DNA of 64,000 nucleotides, taken from Ensifer adhaerens (GTDB taxonomy: Bacteria > Pseudomonadota > Alphaproteobacteria > Rhizobiales > Rhizobiaceae). The position numbers and the translations under genes are program-made. Each line of letters starts with the position of its first letter. The first letter of the stretch is position 1. Location: positions 248,001-312,000 of the forward strand of contig NZ_CP083351.1 of NCBI RefSeq assembly GCF_020035535.1, given 5' to 3'. Shown here one piece after another: positions 54,250 to 63,408 of this stretch. Under the pieces are notes generated by a model, which saw only the letters and a program-made list of their open reading frames with translations, searched no databases and was not told where the DNA came from.

Positions 54250-54311
54250 AAATAGCGATGGCCAGACGGGCCGCCTCGATGTTAGATGCGGGTAAGCTGC
54301 GAGAGAGCCCG

Positions 54312-54416
54312 ATGAACGGACAAACGAAGCGCACCCGGGACCTGGTACTCATCGTTGTCGTGACTGGCGTCGCCCTTATAGTGGTTGCGGGCGCTTTGCT
54401 TTTTTTCGTCATTTGA
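54312..54416 (+). CDS. Small single-helix membrane protein (34 aa)
   Basis: ATG 54312 after GAGAG. Basic start (MNGQTKRTRDL) then one membrane helix (VLIVVVTGVALIVVAGALLF). A start at 54246 (GTG) would add 22 polar residues. Tiny bitopic proteins of this kind often have regulatory roles, but nothing can be assigned. Confidence 0.5.
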   Translation: MNGQTKRTRDLVLIVVVTGVALIVVAGALLFFVI

Positions 54417-54723
54417 CGAGTGGCGCGCGGTTCGTCGGCAACCTTGTCATCGGCCCCCTTCCGGTCGGGTGCCAACGTTTCCACTTTAGACTAGGCGTGC
54501 CTAGGCGTTGATTTCCTGAGCTATCAGGATCGCGGTCGCTGCCCACCGAAGCGGCGCGCACTTCCGGTCCCATTCGTGCGCATCGTTACGGCGGTAGTCG
54601 GACCAACCCGCACCTTGTAGGTTACCGGCTGGTCGTGTTCGGGGCATCGACAAACTCTATTGCCATGCCCTCACAATAGCCCCCGGTCCCGACGACCTTG
54701 CCCATTGCCTGAAACGCACTCGC
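54417..54723. other. No gene recognised
   Basis: Upstream of the recombinase remnant; the missing N-terminal part of the recombinase is not present here. Confidence 0.45.
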
Positions 54724-55432
54724 TTGGCCTACCAAGCTTTGACTTGGGAATTGATAGCGAAGAATCCTGCAGTTTTGAGTAAGGCTCCGAAGCAGGAGCG
54801 CAAGCCGATGCTGGCGTACGATGCCTCTCAGACAGCAAAGTTGCTGCAGGTCGAGGGAAAGCGCATCCATATTCCGGTGCCGTTGGCGGTAATGTGCGGC
54901 TTGAAACCAGGAGACATCGCAGCACTTCGGTGGAATCATATTGACTGGGCCGGCGCGCGCGCCGCTATTATCGAGAGTGTAGAGCAGACCGTCGAAGGCG
55001 TTCACTACAAGGAGCCGAAGTCTGGCCGGAGCCGCGCAGTTGATCTGTCACCATCTGTTATCCTCAAGGCACATCGGGCTAGACAGGCAGAAGGCTTACT
55101 CGCAATCGGCATCAGAAGCGCTGAAGACATGTTCATCGTGAGTGACCATGAAGGCGCCCCAGCCGCGGGCACTGACAGACGCATGGCTACGCTTGCTGGA
55201 AGGGCTGGACCTCCCGCGCATCCGTTTCCATGATCTCCGCCACACTCACGCCGCCCAACTCCTATCTGCTGGGGGTGCATCCAAGATCGCTAGCGAACGC
55301 TTGGGGCACTCGATCGGCATTACCCTCGACCTCTACTCACACGTGATGCCGGGAATGCAGGCGAATGCCGCGGTACAGATTGACGAAATGATCCGCCGTG
55401 CGGTAGGGGATTCTAGCGAGAGCAAAGGGTAG
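54724..55432 (+). pseudogene. Broken tyrosine recombinase beside selC
   Basis: The first frame (GLKPGDIAALRWNHIDW with the catalytic Arg; KSGRSRAVDLSP) and the second (LPRIRFHDLRHTHAAQLL with HxxR; ERLGHSIGITLDLYSH with the Tyr) belong to one phage-type integrase. The frame changes near 55145-55165, where one frame reads DHEGAPAAG and the other APQPRALTDAW. The N-terminal arm-binding and core-binding domains are missing. It ends about 70 bp before tRNA-Sec, a common integration target, but lies on the 5' side of the tRNA, not the usual 3' side. Confidence 0.8.
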
Positions 55433-55500
55433 CAAACCGGTAGGAAAAGGCTCCTCGGAACATTGTCGGTTTGGAAGAAATGACAATGAAATCAAAAACT

Positions 55501-55596
55501 GGAAGGGAATCGTCTCCGGTGGGACGGCCGGACTTCAAATCCGGTTGGGGCAGCGAGCCTGTCCCGGGTGGGTTCGACCCCCACTCCCCTCCGCCA
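55501..55596 (+). tRNA. selC: tRNA-Sec (UCA anticodon)
   Basis: 96 nt including an encoded GCCA end. The anticodon TCA is at 55535-55537 in the loop CTTCAAA on a GCCGGA/TCCGGT-type stem; a long extra arm follows (TTGGGGCAGCGAGCCTGTCCC) and the T loop is GTTCGAC. The 8-bp acceptor stem pairs GGAAGGGA with TCCCCTCC with one A-C mismatch. The sequence follows the bacterial selC pattern closely. Required with selA, selB and selD for FdoG. Its position, 6 kb from selB beyond the stress-RNA cluster and the recombinase remnant, is unusual. Confidence 0.95.
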
Positions 55597-56112
55597 TCGA
55601 CTGGTGTGTGCAGGACGTCCAAGCTAAGATCGTTTTTTTTCGAACTAGGCTAAGTGTAGCGCGTAAGTCACTCCATCGGCCGCTGAACGCGCATCTCGCA
55701 GAGTCCTGCGCAGAAACCTAGGGACGACACTTTGAATCACCATTGAACATACAAGTTGGTAACAGCGGAGGGAGGCAAGCCACGCCATCGTTCCCGATCT
55801 CCCTCTGACCACAATTTCGGCCACTGGCTCTTCACGTGTTAACGATCAACGAGTTTCGGGGAGAGGGCTTCGATCCGCATCGCGAGGCTATTGCCGTGAT
55901 CATTGGCGATCGTCCCGCGATGGTTGTTGTTCGGAACCGGGCTTTGGTCACACGGCATGGCCACAGCCGTCGCCCAGGGTGGCCCGCTCCACGGAAGGCT
56001 GACAACGCGCGCCGGGACGCTGTTCATGTCAAGGAGAGATCGGAGGCCGTTGCTGGGACCCGGGCGATGCCGACGGCTGTTGTCGGCGCAAAGGGGGGCG
56101 TGGCCGCAGAGC
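55597..56112. other. No gene recognised
   Basis: Region 3' of tRNA-Sec. An open frame at 55836-56396 runs antisense into the nucleotidyltransferase gene and has no family likeness. No repeat of the tRNA 3' end was noticed. Confidence 0.45.
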
Positions 56113-57207
56113 TCATTTGGAGCGATCATCAGCTCTCAACTTCTCCAGGTCAGGCATCTTCGATCCGAGCGCCTTATCGAGTGCCTTCACACCTTTGGCT
56201 GACAGCCTCAAGAGGCCGTTGCAAAGGCCTTCCTTCCAAGAATCGCCGCGATCCCACGCCTCCGCCCAAGCATCGACCAATTCGTATTCGTGGCGGGTCT
56301 CCACCAGGGCTTCGAATAGTAAGGAGGCCTGCACCAGATCCTTGTCCGATTTCACGCGTCCTAGCGTGTCAGGGAGCCTTCTGGAGGCTACGATAAGCTT
56401 ATGGACGGCATACCGCTCGGGAGCCGGGACTAGGACGTTCACGCCTTCGCGGAAGAGAAGCACCGTGCGGACAGGCTCGTAGATCAGGAAGTCGAGGAAC
56501 CTGAGGTTTTCTGCCGACGCGCCGCCGAGGGCGGGCATGGGAGACGGCTTGCCCGTGTATTCGTCCGATCCCCGGTTTCCAGTCAGGAACTCCACTCGGT
56601 AGCCCCTCGCGTTCTGAAAGGCGACCACCTTGGCTTTGTCCGCCTGGTGTGGCACGGCTCGGAAATTGGGATCGACCGACTGGAGGATATTTAGAACGGG
56701 CGGAAGGCTGTCCTGCACCCCGGCCGAGATCGCGAAGTCCTGAGCGAAATCCGCGTCGCCCGTCTGCATCGCAGACGAGGGCAGTCGGACGCCTAGCATC
56801 CCCGCATAGGTGCTGAATGCTACTGACCCAATCAGGACCGCACGGAGCCGGAACAATCCGGCGTCGGCAAGCGCCTTCGTAATATCGCCGGCGAAGGTGT
56901 CGGGACCGGGGAGACCGGCACGACGCAGAGTGCTTACCATGCGCCTCCGCTCCCGGAGATCGTCCTTGATCTCCTTGTGTGCCTTCACCCGTGCCGTGAT
57001 CTCTTCGTCACTTTCTGGACCGACATAATTTCGCTTGTATTTGCCCTGTCCATCTGGGAGATCAAAATACCAGTAATTACGATCCTTGACTGTTACGGTC
57101 ACGAACCACCCTTCCATCGGAAAGTCTGCCAAAAACTGACCGTCGAGCGTCCGCTGCGTCAGCTCGGCGAACATCGTCCGATAGCTGATGTCGATCTCTC
57201 TCATCAT
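56113..57207 (-). CDS. Nucleotidyltransferase-fold protein (NTP_transf_8-like)
   Basis: 364 residues. The nucleotidyltransferase signature is LIGSVAFSTYAG (Gly-Ser near 127-128) followed by GDADFAQDF (Asp near 151 and 153); a third acidic residue may be in the YRVEFLTGN stretch. This matches NTP_transf_8, a family of unknown role related to MNT/AbiEii-type folds. The N-terminal 100 residues carry a DRNYWYFDLPDG element and a charged helix. GAAAGG precedes the ATG pair. The gene has an array of TTATAAC dyads 85-160 bp upstream, also found at the left edge of the window. Confidence 0.8.
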   Translation of the reverse strand: MMREIDISYRTMFAELTQRTLDGQFLADFPMEGWFVTVTVKDRNYWYFDLPDGQGKYKRNYVGPESDEEITARVKAHKEIKDDLRERRRMVSTLRRAGLPGPDTFAGDITKALADAGLFRLRAVLIGSVAFSTYAGMLGVRLPSSAMQTGDADFAQDFAISAGVQDSLPPVLNILQSVDPNFRAVPHQADKAKVVAFQNARGYRVEFLTGNRGSDEYTGKPSPMPALGGASAENLRFLDFLIYEPVRTVLLFREGVNVLVPAPERYAVHKLIVASRRLPDTLGRVKSDKDLVQASLLFEALVETRHEYELVDAWAEAWDRGDSWKEGLCNGLLRLSAKGVKALDKALGSKMPDLEKLRADDRSK

Positions 57208-57290
57208 TGGCCTTTCGTCCTTTTGAAAGCGCCGAAAGGCGTGTCGATCAGCCTGTCGTGCGCTTCCCTTTGTCCAAGCATTTTGGTCGC

Positions 57291-57367
57291 GTTATAATTT
57301 TATGCCACGAACTTATAGCGGTCCTCGTGCCTGTCAATGTTATATGTTTTTGGCAGAAACTTATAAC
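57291..57367. promoter_or_regulatory. Array of TTATAAC dyads (copy B)
   Basis: Two 29-bp dyads, 57291-57319 and 57339-57367, spaced 48 bp centre to centre. Each has outward GTTATA(A/T) and TTATA(A/G)C arms with a shared central TGCCA or TGGCA. Both lie upstream of the minus-strand nucleotidyltransferase gene and probably include its promoter. Copy A at 36-112 has the same plan. Confidence 0.65.
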
Positions 57368-58205
57368 ATTCGCCGAGGGTCGCCAACGTGGCTGCCGACG
57401 GCTGGGCCAGCCACCACCTCGGCACCGCTGGCGACGAGATCCGCTTCGTGACAAAACGCTTTCAGCAGGGGCCGATCCCAGGCCGCGCTAGGTCAGGGAA
57501 CGGCGACCTTGCTGGGGTTTCGACGAATACGCTTGTTCGGCTCTAGCGGGTCAATCCGGATCCTGGCCTCGCCGACTATTTGGGGCGAGCGTGCCCCAGG
57601 CTAATTCACTGACCGCGCCTGAATTGATACCCGCGGCAACGCCGGATCGGCTCGCGACGGTCCCCGATCAAGGCCCTGGTTGATTGGTTTTTTACCGCTT
57701 GCTGTAGATTGTGCTCGCGGATTGGCGGATGCCGGAAGATGACAATGGAGGAGAAGGAATTGGATCCCGCTGGCAACATACGTGATGGGAAAGGCGGGCT
57801 TTGCAGCAACGCTCTGTAGCAACAATTTGTATAGCGCGACCCGTGACAACCATCTAGGGATGACGTTGCACGCTTGACTTGCGTTTGCTGCCTCGCAGGC
57901 TGAGCGAAGGTTCGTCGGTTGTAGGAGTGCTTGCAGCAACCCAGACATAGCGGCGCTTGCGAATTTGGGGCGGCCTTCGGGGGAAGGCAGACGGGGAGCC
58001 TATGATATTGACGATGGTTAGCGAGGCTTGGCAACTAAGCCGAGAATCCGACCAGTCGGATTCTCAAATTGCCAACAGGATAGTGCCCCGGTCATGGCCC
58101 AGTGCGGGCAATGAAGTTTCAAAGTTCTCCAACATTGTGCGCCCAAACAAGCCGACGATCGCTAGGACGCCAGTCGTCGGCTGGCCGGCGGATTTGAGGC
58201 GCTCG
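57368..58205. other. Gene-free stretch of about 0.84 kb
   Basis: Only short, mutually overlapping frames. No EcfG promoter, tRNA or clear repeat seen. Confidence 0.5.
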
Positions 58206-58862
58206 TCACGGGACTGGCGGCTCACGGTGGAACGTGAGGTGGACAGTCCCGCTCTCGGCCGTTTCAGACTTGACTGTGTAGCCGGCTTCCAAACCGCGTA
58301 GGTCGTCCCAGAGGCGTATACCCCGCCCCAGCAGGATTGGGGTGATTGCGATATGCAGGCGGTCCACAAGCCCAGCCTTCAGATAGTCGCGAACCGTCGT
58401 CGGCCCGCCACCTATCCGTACATCCTTGCCGTTCGCGGCAGTGACGGCCTGCTGCAGTACATCAACCCGGTCTGCAGCGAGGAAATGGAACGTGGTACCT
58501 CCAGCCATCTCGATGGAAGGCCGCGGTGTGTGCGTCAGGACAAAGACCGGGCAGTGGAATGGCGGCTCGTCGCCCCACCAACCTTTCCAGTTCGGATCAT
58601 CGGCAAAGTTGTGTAGCCCGAACATGCCGGCCCCGATGATTTCGGCGCCTATGTTCGCGAAGTAGTCCTCGGCATACGCGTCATCCACGCCGGTGGTGCC
58701 TTGGCCACTGATGTCCTTGAGCACACGCTCCCGGAACGTTTTTGTGGCGACATAGGCACTGACAAGGCGCGACCAGTCGGAGCCGAAGGGGTTCTCCGGC
58801 GTCTGGTCCGTCGTTGTTGCGAAACCATCGAGCGAGAGGAGAAGATCGGCGCGAACCGCCAC
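58206..58862 (-). CDS. RibD C-terminal/dihydrofolate reductase-like protein
   Basis: 218 residues from GTG 58862, which has GGGAG upstream and leaves the operator free; an ATG at 58898 would put the operator inside codons 2-6. VRADLLLSLDGFATT, the NADPH-site-like DVRIGGGPTTVRDYL and the late IAITPILLGRGIRLWDDL are those of the RibD_C family of small reductases, not of folate DHFR proper. Divergent from an ArsR-type gene and likely under its control. Substrate unknown. Confidence 0.85.
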   Translation of the reverse strand: MAVRADLLLSLDGFATTTDQTPENPFGSDWSRLVSAYVATKTFRERVLKDISGQGTTGVDDAYAEDYFANIGAEIIGAGMFGLHNFADDPNWKGWWGDEPPFHCPVFVLTHTPRPSIEMAGGTTFHFLAADRVDVLQQAVTAANGKDVRIGGGPTTVRDYLKAGLVDRLHIAITPILLGRGIRLWDDLRGLEAGYTVKSETAESGTVHLTFHREPPVP

Positions 58863-58881
58863 TGGAGTGCTCCCAAAAACT

Positions 58882-58929
58882 AAGGTAGATGCCTTCATAA
58901 TCGCGGAGAAACACTAAGGCAAGTGCCTT
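58882..58929. promoter_or_regulatory. Paired ArsR-type operators
   Basis: Two inverted repeats, AAGGTA-GA-TGCCTT (58882-58895) and AAGGCA-AG-TGCCTT (58916-58929), 34 bp apart, about three helical turns. They lie in the divergent promoter region between the reductase and ArsR genes. Confidence 0.7.
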
Positions 58930-58970
58930 TTTATTCTTGACCGACACGCGCGGCCGCTTTACCGAGCTAT

Positions 58971-59321
58971 ATGCCCTATCACACGACCCCACTTGATCTC
59001 GCCTTTTACGCCCTCAGCGATCCGACCCGCCGCGCAGTGGTGTCTCGGTTGGTCGAGGGCGAGCTGCCGGTGACAGCCCTGGCTGAGCCTTTCGACATGG
59101 CGCTGCCCTCCTTCGCCCAGCATCTCAAGGTGTTAGAGGAGTGCGGATTGATCGCCAGCGAGAAGCGCGGGCGCAGCCGTTGGTGCCGACTGGAGCGGGC
59201 GCGCTTCGCCGAGGCGGCAAACTGGATGGAAGCGGAACGCCGACGCTGGGGCGAGCGGCTTGATCGACTGGAATCGTATTTGGACATGGCGGAAGAGAAC
59301 GATGATGGAAAAGCTGTTTGA
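58971..59321 (+). CDS. ArsR-family transcriptional repressor
   Basis: 116 residues, a single winged helix: LDLAFYALSDPTRRAVVSRL, DMALPSFAQHLKVLEECGLI as recognition helix, and SRWCRLERARFAEAANW. No metal-binding Cys pair typical of ArsR proper, so it belongs to the subgroup paired with AHSA1 proteins. Its end overlaps the start of the AHSA1 gene. It probably binds the repeats at 58882-58929 and controls the divergent reductase. Confidence 0.92.
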   Translation: MPYHTTPLDLAFYALSDPTRRAVVSRLVEGELPVTALAEPFDMALPSFAQHLKVLEECGLIASEKRGRSRWCRLERARFAEAANWMEAERRRWGERLDRLESYLDMAEENDDGKAV

Positions 59322-59784
59322 AACCTGGGCGCACGACCGAGAGATCGTGCTGGTCAAGGTGCTGAAGCACCCGCGGCCAAAGGTCTTCGCCGCCTGGATG
59401 GACCCTGACGCGCTGGCACAGTGGTATGGCCCGGATGGACTTAGCATTGAGAACCACGAAGTCGATATTCGCGAGGGCGGGAAATGGCGCTTCGACATGG
59501 TGGGCGTATTCGAAGGCAAGAAGCAGCGCTTCCCCAATCTCATGCGCTTCTTGAAGATCGTACCGAACGAACTGATTGTGGTGGACCATGGTACCCCGGA
59601 CCCCAATGACCCGCAGCGCTTCTTTATGACGATCACCTTCGATGAACAGACCGACGGCAAGACCGTGCTGACGATGCGCCAGCTTCACCCAAGCCGCGAA
59701 CGTCGCCAAGTGGTCGTCGGTTTTGGCGCGGTTGAGTATGGATTGCAGACGCTGGACGGCCTCGCCAGGTGGCTCGATGGCTGA
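59302..59784 (+). CDS. SRPBCC/AHSA1-domain protein
   Basis: 160 residues (ATG 59302; ATG 59305 also possible; GGAAG upstream). VLKHPRPKVFAAWMDPDALA, QWYGPDGLSIENHEVDIREG, GKWRFDM and the final VGFGAVEYGLQTLDGLARWL are standard for AHSA1-like START-fold proteins, which bind hydrophobic ligands. Overlaps the arsR gene by 20 bp, the usual ArsR-AHSA1 pair. Confidence 0.92.
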   Translation: MMEKLFETWAHDREIVLVKVLKHPRPKVFAAWMDPDALAQWYGPDGLSIENHEVDIREGGKWRFDMVGVFEGKKQRFPNLMRFLKIVPNELIVVDHGTPDPNDPQRFFMTITFDEQTDGKTVLTMRQLHPSRERRQVVVGFGAVEYGLQTLDGLARWLDG

Positions 59785-60212
59785 ACGCGAGACAACGCAT
59801 CGGGATGCTCGGGAAACTTCCTGCGAAAACTTGCATCGTCGATTCTGATTTTGAATGCCGCATAGAGCGATCCAAGCGACGGCGCCGCCGCGATCTCTTG
59901 CCGCGAACATTTTCAAACCGGGAAATTGTCTGCGGTCGACGGGCTATCGGAGGCGGCCATGGTCGAGACCCTGAAGTCGCGAGCGGGACGCCGCTCGACG
60001 ATCGTCATAAGCCTCCATCGCAGCACCATATCGTTATGACGAAGTCGTCATCCTTGGTGGGGGGGCAGGTTAAAAGCCAGGCACCTTTCGCCGACGTTGC
60101 CAGCTTGACCATGGACCAGCTTTATGAGCGCTGGTCCGGCGGCGTTGATTCCCGGTAGAAGGGGCCGAGTACCGAAGTACCGCGCCCGGAGCCAAGCTTC
60201 TCGGTCTATCGT
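59785..60212. other. No gene recognised
   Basis: A continuing frame to 60158 has poor composition. Convergent spacing region before the large regulator gene. Confidence 0.45.
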
Positions 60213-62228
60213 TCAGGTATCCAGCCCAACCAGGACCGCCGCTTCGCGGTATTGGCCAATGACCTCGGGCGTGAAGTGGAAGGCGTCGAGGAAATTGTCC
60301 GTTCGGTAGTCCGGGTTTTGAAGCCGGATTTTGGCTGCAAAGCTACGAGCCTCACTGATGCGCCCGGCGAGTGCGAGGCAATGGGCGGCGATCGCGAGGA
60401 TGTGGACATGCGCGTTCGGACGGGCGGCTGCCTTGACCGCCCAGGTTGCCGCCTCCTCAAAGGCGCCCAGGCGGATGAGGGCAATAGCGCGGGTTCCGAG
60501 CATACCAAAGAGTAGGGGATCATAGGGGCTCAAGAGCCGCGAATGATCGGACGCAGCGATCGCTGCGTTGGGGTCGCCGGACTGGGAGTGCACGAAGGCG
60601 AGCGCATAGTGGCCAAGGGCGAAATTGGGGCTGAGATGGACCGAGTGCTCCAGTTCGCGCAACGCCTGGTCGTTGTCTCCGGTCAGCCAGAGGGCACGCC
60701 CCATCGACCAGTGCGCGGCGGGGTTCTGGTCGTCGACCAACAGGCTCTGCCCGGCGGCTTTGAGCGCGCGCCGGATCTCGCCGTCGCGGTCACCCCAACG
60801 CTGGAAGGCTCTTTGCCAGTGCGTGAAGGAGAGGCCCGCATGGGCGCGCGAGAATGTCGGATCGAGGCGGGTCGACAGCCGGAAGAATTCGGCGGCGCGC
60901 TCGTTTTCCTCGGCGGTGAAGCGAAACATGTGCCATAGGCCGCGATGATAGGCCTCCCAGGCGTCGAGCGAATCCGGATGTTTCAGGATCGCGCGGTTGC
61001 GTTCTTCGTTCTCGATTTCGGCCGCAATCGACGACACGATGCTGTTGCTGATCTCGTCGACGACGGCAAAGCGCTCGGCCGAGCGCGCCTCGAACTGCTC
61101 GGTCCACACGATGCGGGCGGTGGCTGCCTCGGCGACCTCCACGGTCACTCCGACCCCGAGTTCGTGCTGTTCCAGGAAGCCGGTGGCGACATAATCGACG
61201 CCGAGCCGACGGCCGAGTTCCGGCAGTTCGAGGCTCTCGCCGGCAATGGCAAAGACGGAACCTCGGGCAATAACGAAAAGACTGCGCAGGCGCGCCAGCT
61301 TGCTGATGATGTCATGCGCGACCGCGCTGCCGAGATCGTGCCGGCCCGTCGGGTCCGCGACAAGCTCGCGAAACGGCATGATGGCGATCGAGGCGCGGCG
61401 CGAGACCGTCATGTGGGCGGGCTGGGGGGGGCTGCCAACACCGTCAGAAACGATGACGACCGCCGGTTGCCGTGGCTGGGGCCGAAGGCGTTCCCATGCC
61501 TCTTGGATCGGTGCGAAGTCCTCGCCCTCATCGGCAAAGAGGCGTGCTGCCGTATCGAGATGCCGGGCGCAGGCATCGCTCATCCGCCGGTGGGAGAGTT
61601 CCGCTAGAAAGCGGATGTTTGCGTCTGTGTCGAGCGGGGCGAGGTCGAGCCATTGCCGGGCTGCCGGCAAGCCGTCCTCTTTGCCGATGGGTGTTCTTTT
61701 GCCGATTTCTGCTGCGATCTCCAGCGCGTACAGGCGAAACTCGCTCCTCACCGATGTCAGCCAGTGCTCGAAGGCAGGGCTGTTGTCGATCTCGACGCCT
61801 TCGAGCAGATCGCCTCCGCACCGCCCCGCGATCGTTCGCAATACCTCCAGATTAAGGTTTCGGACACCGCGCCGCCTTGCTTCCAGCAGGTAGCGCACGT
61901 CGACGTCACAGCCTTCGAGATCAAGTGAAATCCGGTCGTCGGCTGTGATCACGCGCTTGCGGCCATCCGTCTCCATGAGCGAGCGGATCTTGCTCAGGCT
62001 CCAGCGCAATTCACCGCGCGGATCGCTCGGCACTTGCCAAAGCAGATCGCAGAGCCGCTGGCGGGGAACCGAACCGGGCGTTACGGCCAGATAGGCGAGC
62101 AGTGCGCGCACCTTGCGCGACGGCGGTAGCGGCACGGCCACCCCGCGGCGCACGAGTTTCATCGGCCCGAGGAGCCGCAGTTCCAGCTCCTTTGCCGAAA
62201 AAACCACGTCCGGGCCATCCGTTCCCAT
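60213..62228 (-). CDS. Winged-helix/TPR regulator of the SARP-adenylate-cyclase-like kind
   Basis: 671 residues from ATG 62228 (GGGAG upstream; a GTG at 62252 is possible). Residues about 15-110 form a winged helix (LRLLGPMKLVRRGVAVPLPP, RGELRWSLSKIRSLM); about 120-250 a BTAD-like helical domain; about 280-420 a FlgO/TolB-N-like domain (IAIMPFRELVADPTGRHDLG, LGVDYVATGFLEQHE); the rest TPR-like helices. Such proteins in rhizobia regulate transcription in response to unknown cues. Divergent from cysK by about 80 bp; a CCCACGTGGG palindrome at the start may be its own operator. Confidence 0.85.
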   Translation of the reverse strand: MGTDGPDVVFSAKELELRLLGPMKLVRRGVAVPLPPSRKVRALLAYLAVTPGSVPRQRLCDLLWQVPSDPRGELRWSLSKIRSLMETDGRKRVITADDRISLDLEGCDVDVRYLLEARRRGVRNLNLEVLRTIAGRCGGDLLEGVEIDNSPAFEHWLTSVRSEFRLYALEIAAEIGKRTPIGKEDGLPAARQWLDLAPLDTDANIRFLAELSHRRMSDACARHLDTAARLFADEGEDFAPIQEAWERLRPQPRQPAVVIVSDGVGSPPQPAHMTVSRRASIAIMPFRELVADPTGRHDLGSAVAHDIISKLARLRSLFVIARGSVFAIAGESLELPELGRRLGVDYVATGFLEQHELGVGVTVEVAEAATARIVWTEQFEARSAERFAVVDEISNSIVSSIAAEIENEERNRAILKHPDSLDAWEAYHRGLWHMFRFTAEENERAAEFFRLSTRLDPTFSRAHAGLSFTHWQRAFQRWGDRDGEIRRALKAAGQSLLVDDQNPAAHWSMGRALWLTGDNDQALRELEHSVHLSPNFALGHYALAFVHSQSGDPNAAIAASDHSRLLSPYDPLLFGMLGTRAIALIRLGAFEEAATWAVKAAARPNAHVHILAIAAHCLALAGRISEARSFAAKIRLQNPDYRTDNFLDAFHFTPEVIGQYREAAVLVGLDT

Positions 62229-62308
62229 GCGCACTCCCACGTGGGCTCCCACGCCGGCACTTTAGCATCCCTTGCCGAACCTAGCATCCGGAAGAGTGAG
62301 AGGACGCA

Positions 62309-63397
62309 ATGGCTACCAATTCAGGACTGAGAACCACGAACGGCCGCGGGCGGCTTTTCGACAGCGTGCTGGAGACGATAGGCGACACGCCGGCGATCCG
62401 TATCAACAATCTCGGCGTCGGCAACGCGACCATCTATGTCAAGGCGGAGTACTTTAATCCGGCTTCGTCGGTGAAGGACAGGCTCGCGGTTGCGATCATC
62501 GAGGAGGCCGAGCGCAGCGGCAAGCTGAAGCCCGGACAAACCGTGGTCGAGGCCACCAGCGGTAACACCGGCATCGGACTGGCGATGGTCTGTGCACAAA
62601 AAGGTTACCCGCTCGTCGTCACGATGGCCGATAGCTTCTCCGTCGAGCGCCGCCGGCTGATGCGCATGCTCGGCGCCAAGGTCGTGCTGACGCCGCGCGC
62701 CGAAAAGGGCCTGGGCATGTATCGCAAGGCGGTGGAGCTTGCCGAGAAGAACGGATGGTTCCTCGCCCGGCAGTTCGAGACCACAGCCAACGCTGCGATC
62801 CACGAGGCGACGACCGGACGGGAGATTGTCAACGACTTCGCCGGCTCCCGCCTGGATTACTTCGTCACAGGCTACGGTACCGGCGGCACGGTCGTCGGCG
62901 TATCCCGCGTGCTGCGCCGCGAACGGCCCGAGACGAAGATCGTGCTTGCCGAGCCCGCCAACGCGCAATTGCTCGGCAGCGGCCATGTGCAGCAGCGGGG
63001 AGCAGGAGGTGCGCCGGCGGTCAGCCATCCAGCCTTCGAGCCGCATCCAATCCAGGGATGGACACCGGACTTCATCCCTGACGTCCTGCAGGAGGCGGTC
63101 GACAACCGCTACTATGACGAGCTTGTCCCGATTGCCGGCCCGAAAGCGATGGAATGGGCCAAGGCGCTTGCTCAGAAAGAGGGCATCTTCACGGGCGTTT
63201 CGGGCGGGGCAACCTTCGGCGTTGCGCGCCAGATCGCGGAGCATGCGCCGGCCGGCTCGGTGATACTCTGCATGCTGCCCGACACTGGGGAGCGCTATCT
63301 GTCGACGCCGCTCTTCGAAACGATCCCGGCTGACATGGATGACGAGGAGATGGAGTTGTCGCGATCCACGCCCGCCTTCCAGCTGGCGGCAGAATAG
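62309..63397 (+). CDS. Cysteine synthase-family enzyme
   Basis: 362 residues. PLP Lys in NPASSVKDRLA near residue 56, substrate loop EATSGNTGIGLA near 89, phosphate loop GYGTGGTVVGVSRVL, and FTGVSGGATFGVA. This is the O-acetylserine sulfhydrylase fold. The QGWTPDFIPDVL stretch and the extension of about 40 residues at the C-terminus fit the cysK branch. Followed 12 bp later by a PLP decarboxylase gene and divergent to the large regulator, so it may belong to a small specialised pathway and not to housekeeping cysteine synthesis. Confidence 0.9.
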   Translation: MATNSGLRTTNGRGRLFDSVLETIGDTPAIRINNLGVGNATIYVKAEYFNPASSVKDRLAVAIIEEAERSGKLKPGQTVVEATSGNTGIGLAMVCAQKGYPLVVTMADSFSVERRRLMRMLGAKVVLTPRAEKGLGMYRKAVELAEKNGWFLARQFETTANAAIHEATTGREIVNDFAGSRLDYFVTGYGTGGTVVGVSRVLRRERPETKIVLAEPANAQLLGSGHVQQRGAGGAPAVSHPAFEPHPIQGWTPDFIPDVLQEAVDNRYYDELVPIAGPKAMEWAKALAQKEGIFTGVSGGATFGVARQIAEHAPAGSVILCMLPDTGERYLSTPLFETIPADMDDEEMELSRSTPAFQLAAE

Positions 63398-63408
63398 AGG
63401 AAAAGGCG

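Noticed and set aside
55836-56396. Plus-strand open frame of 186 codons
   Set aside because: Runs antisense into the nucleotidyltransferase gene; Arg- and Pro-rich composition is that of a shadow frame.
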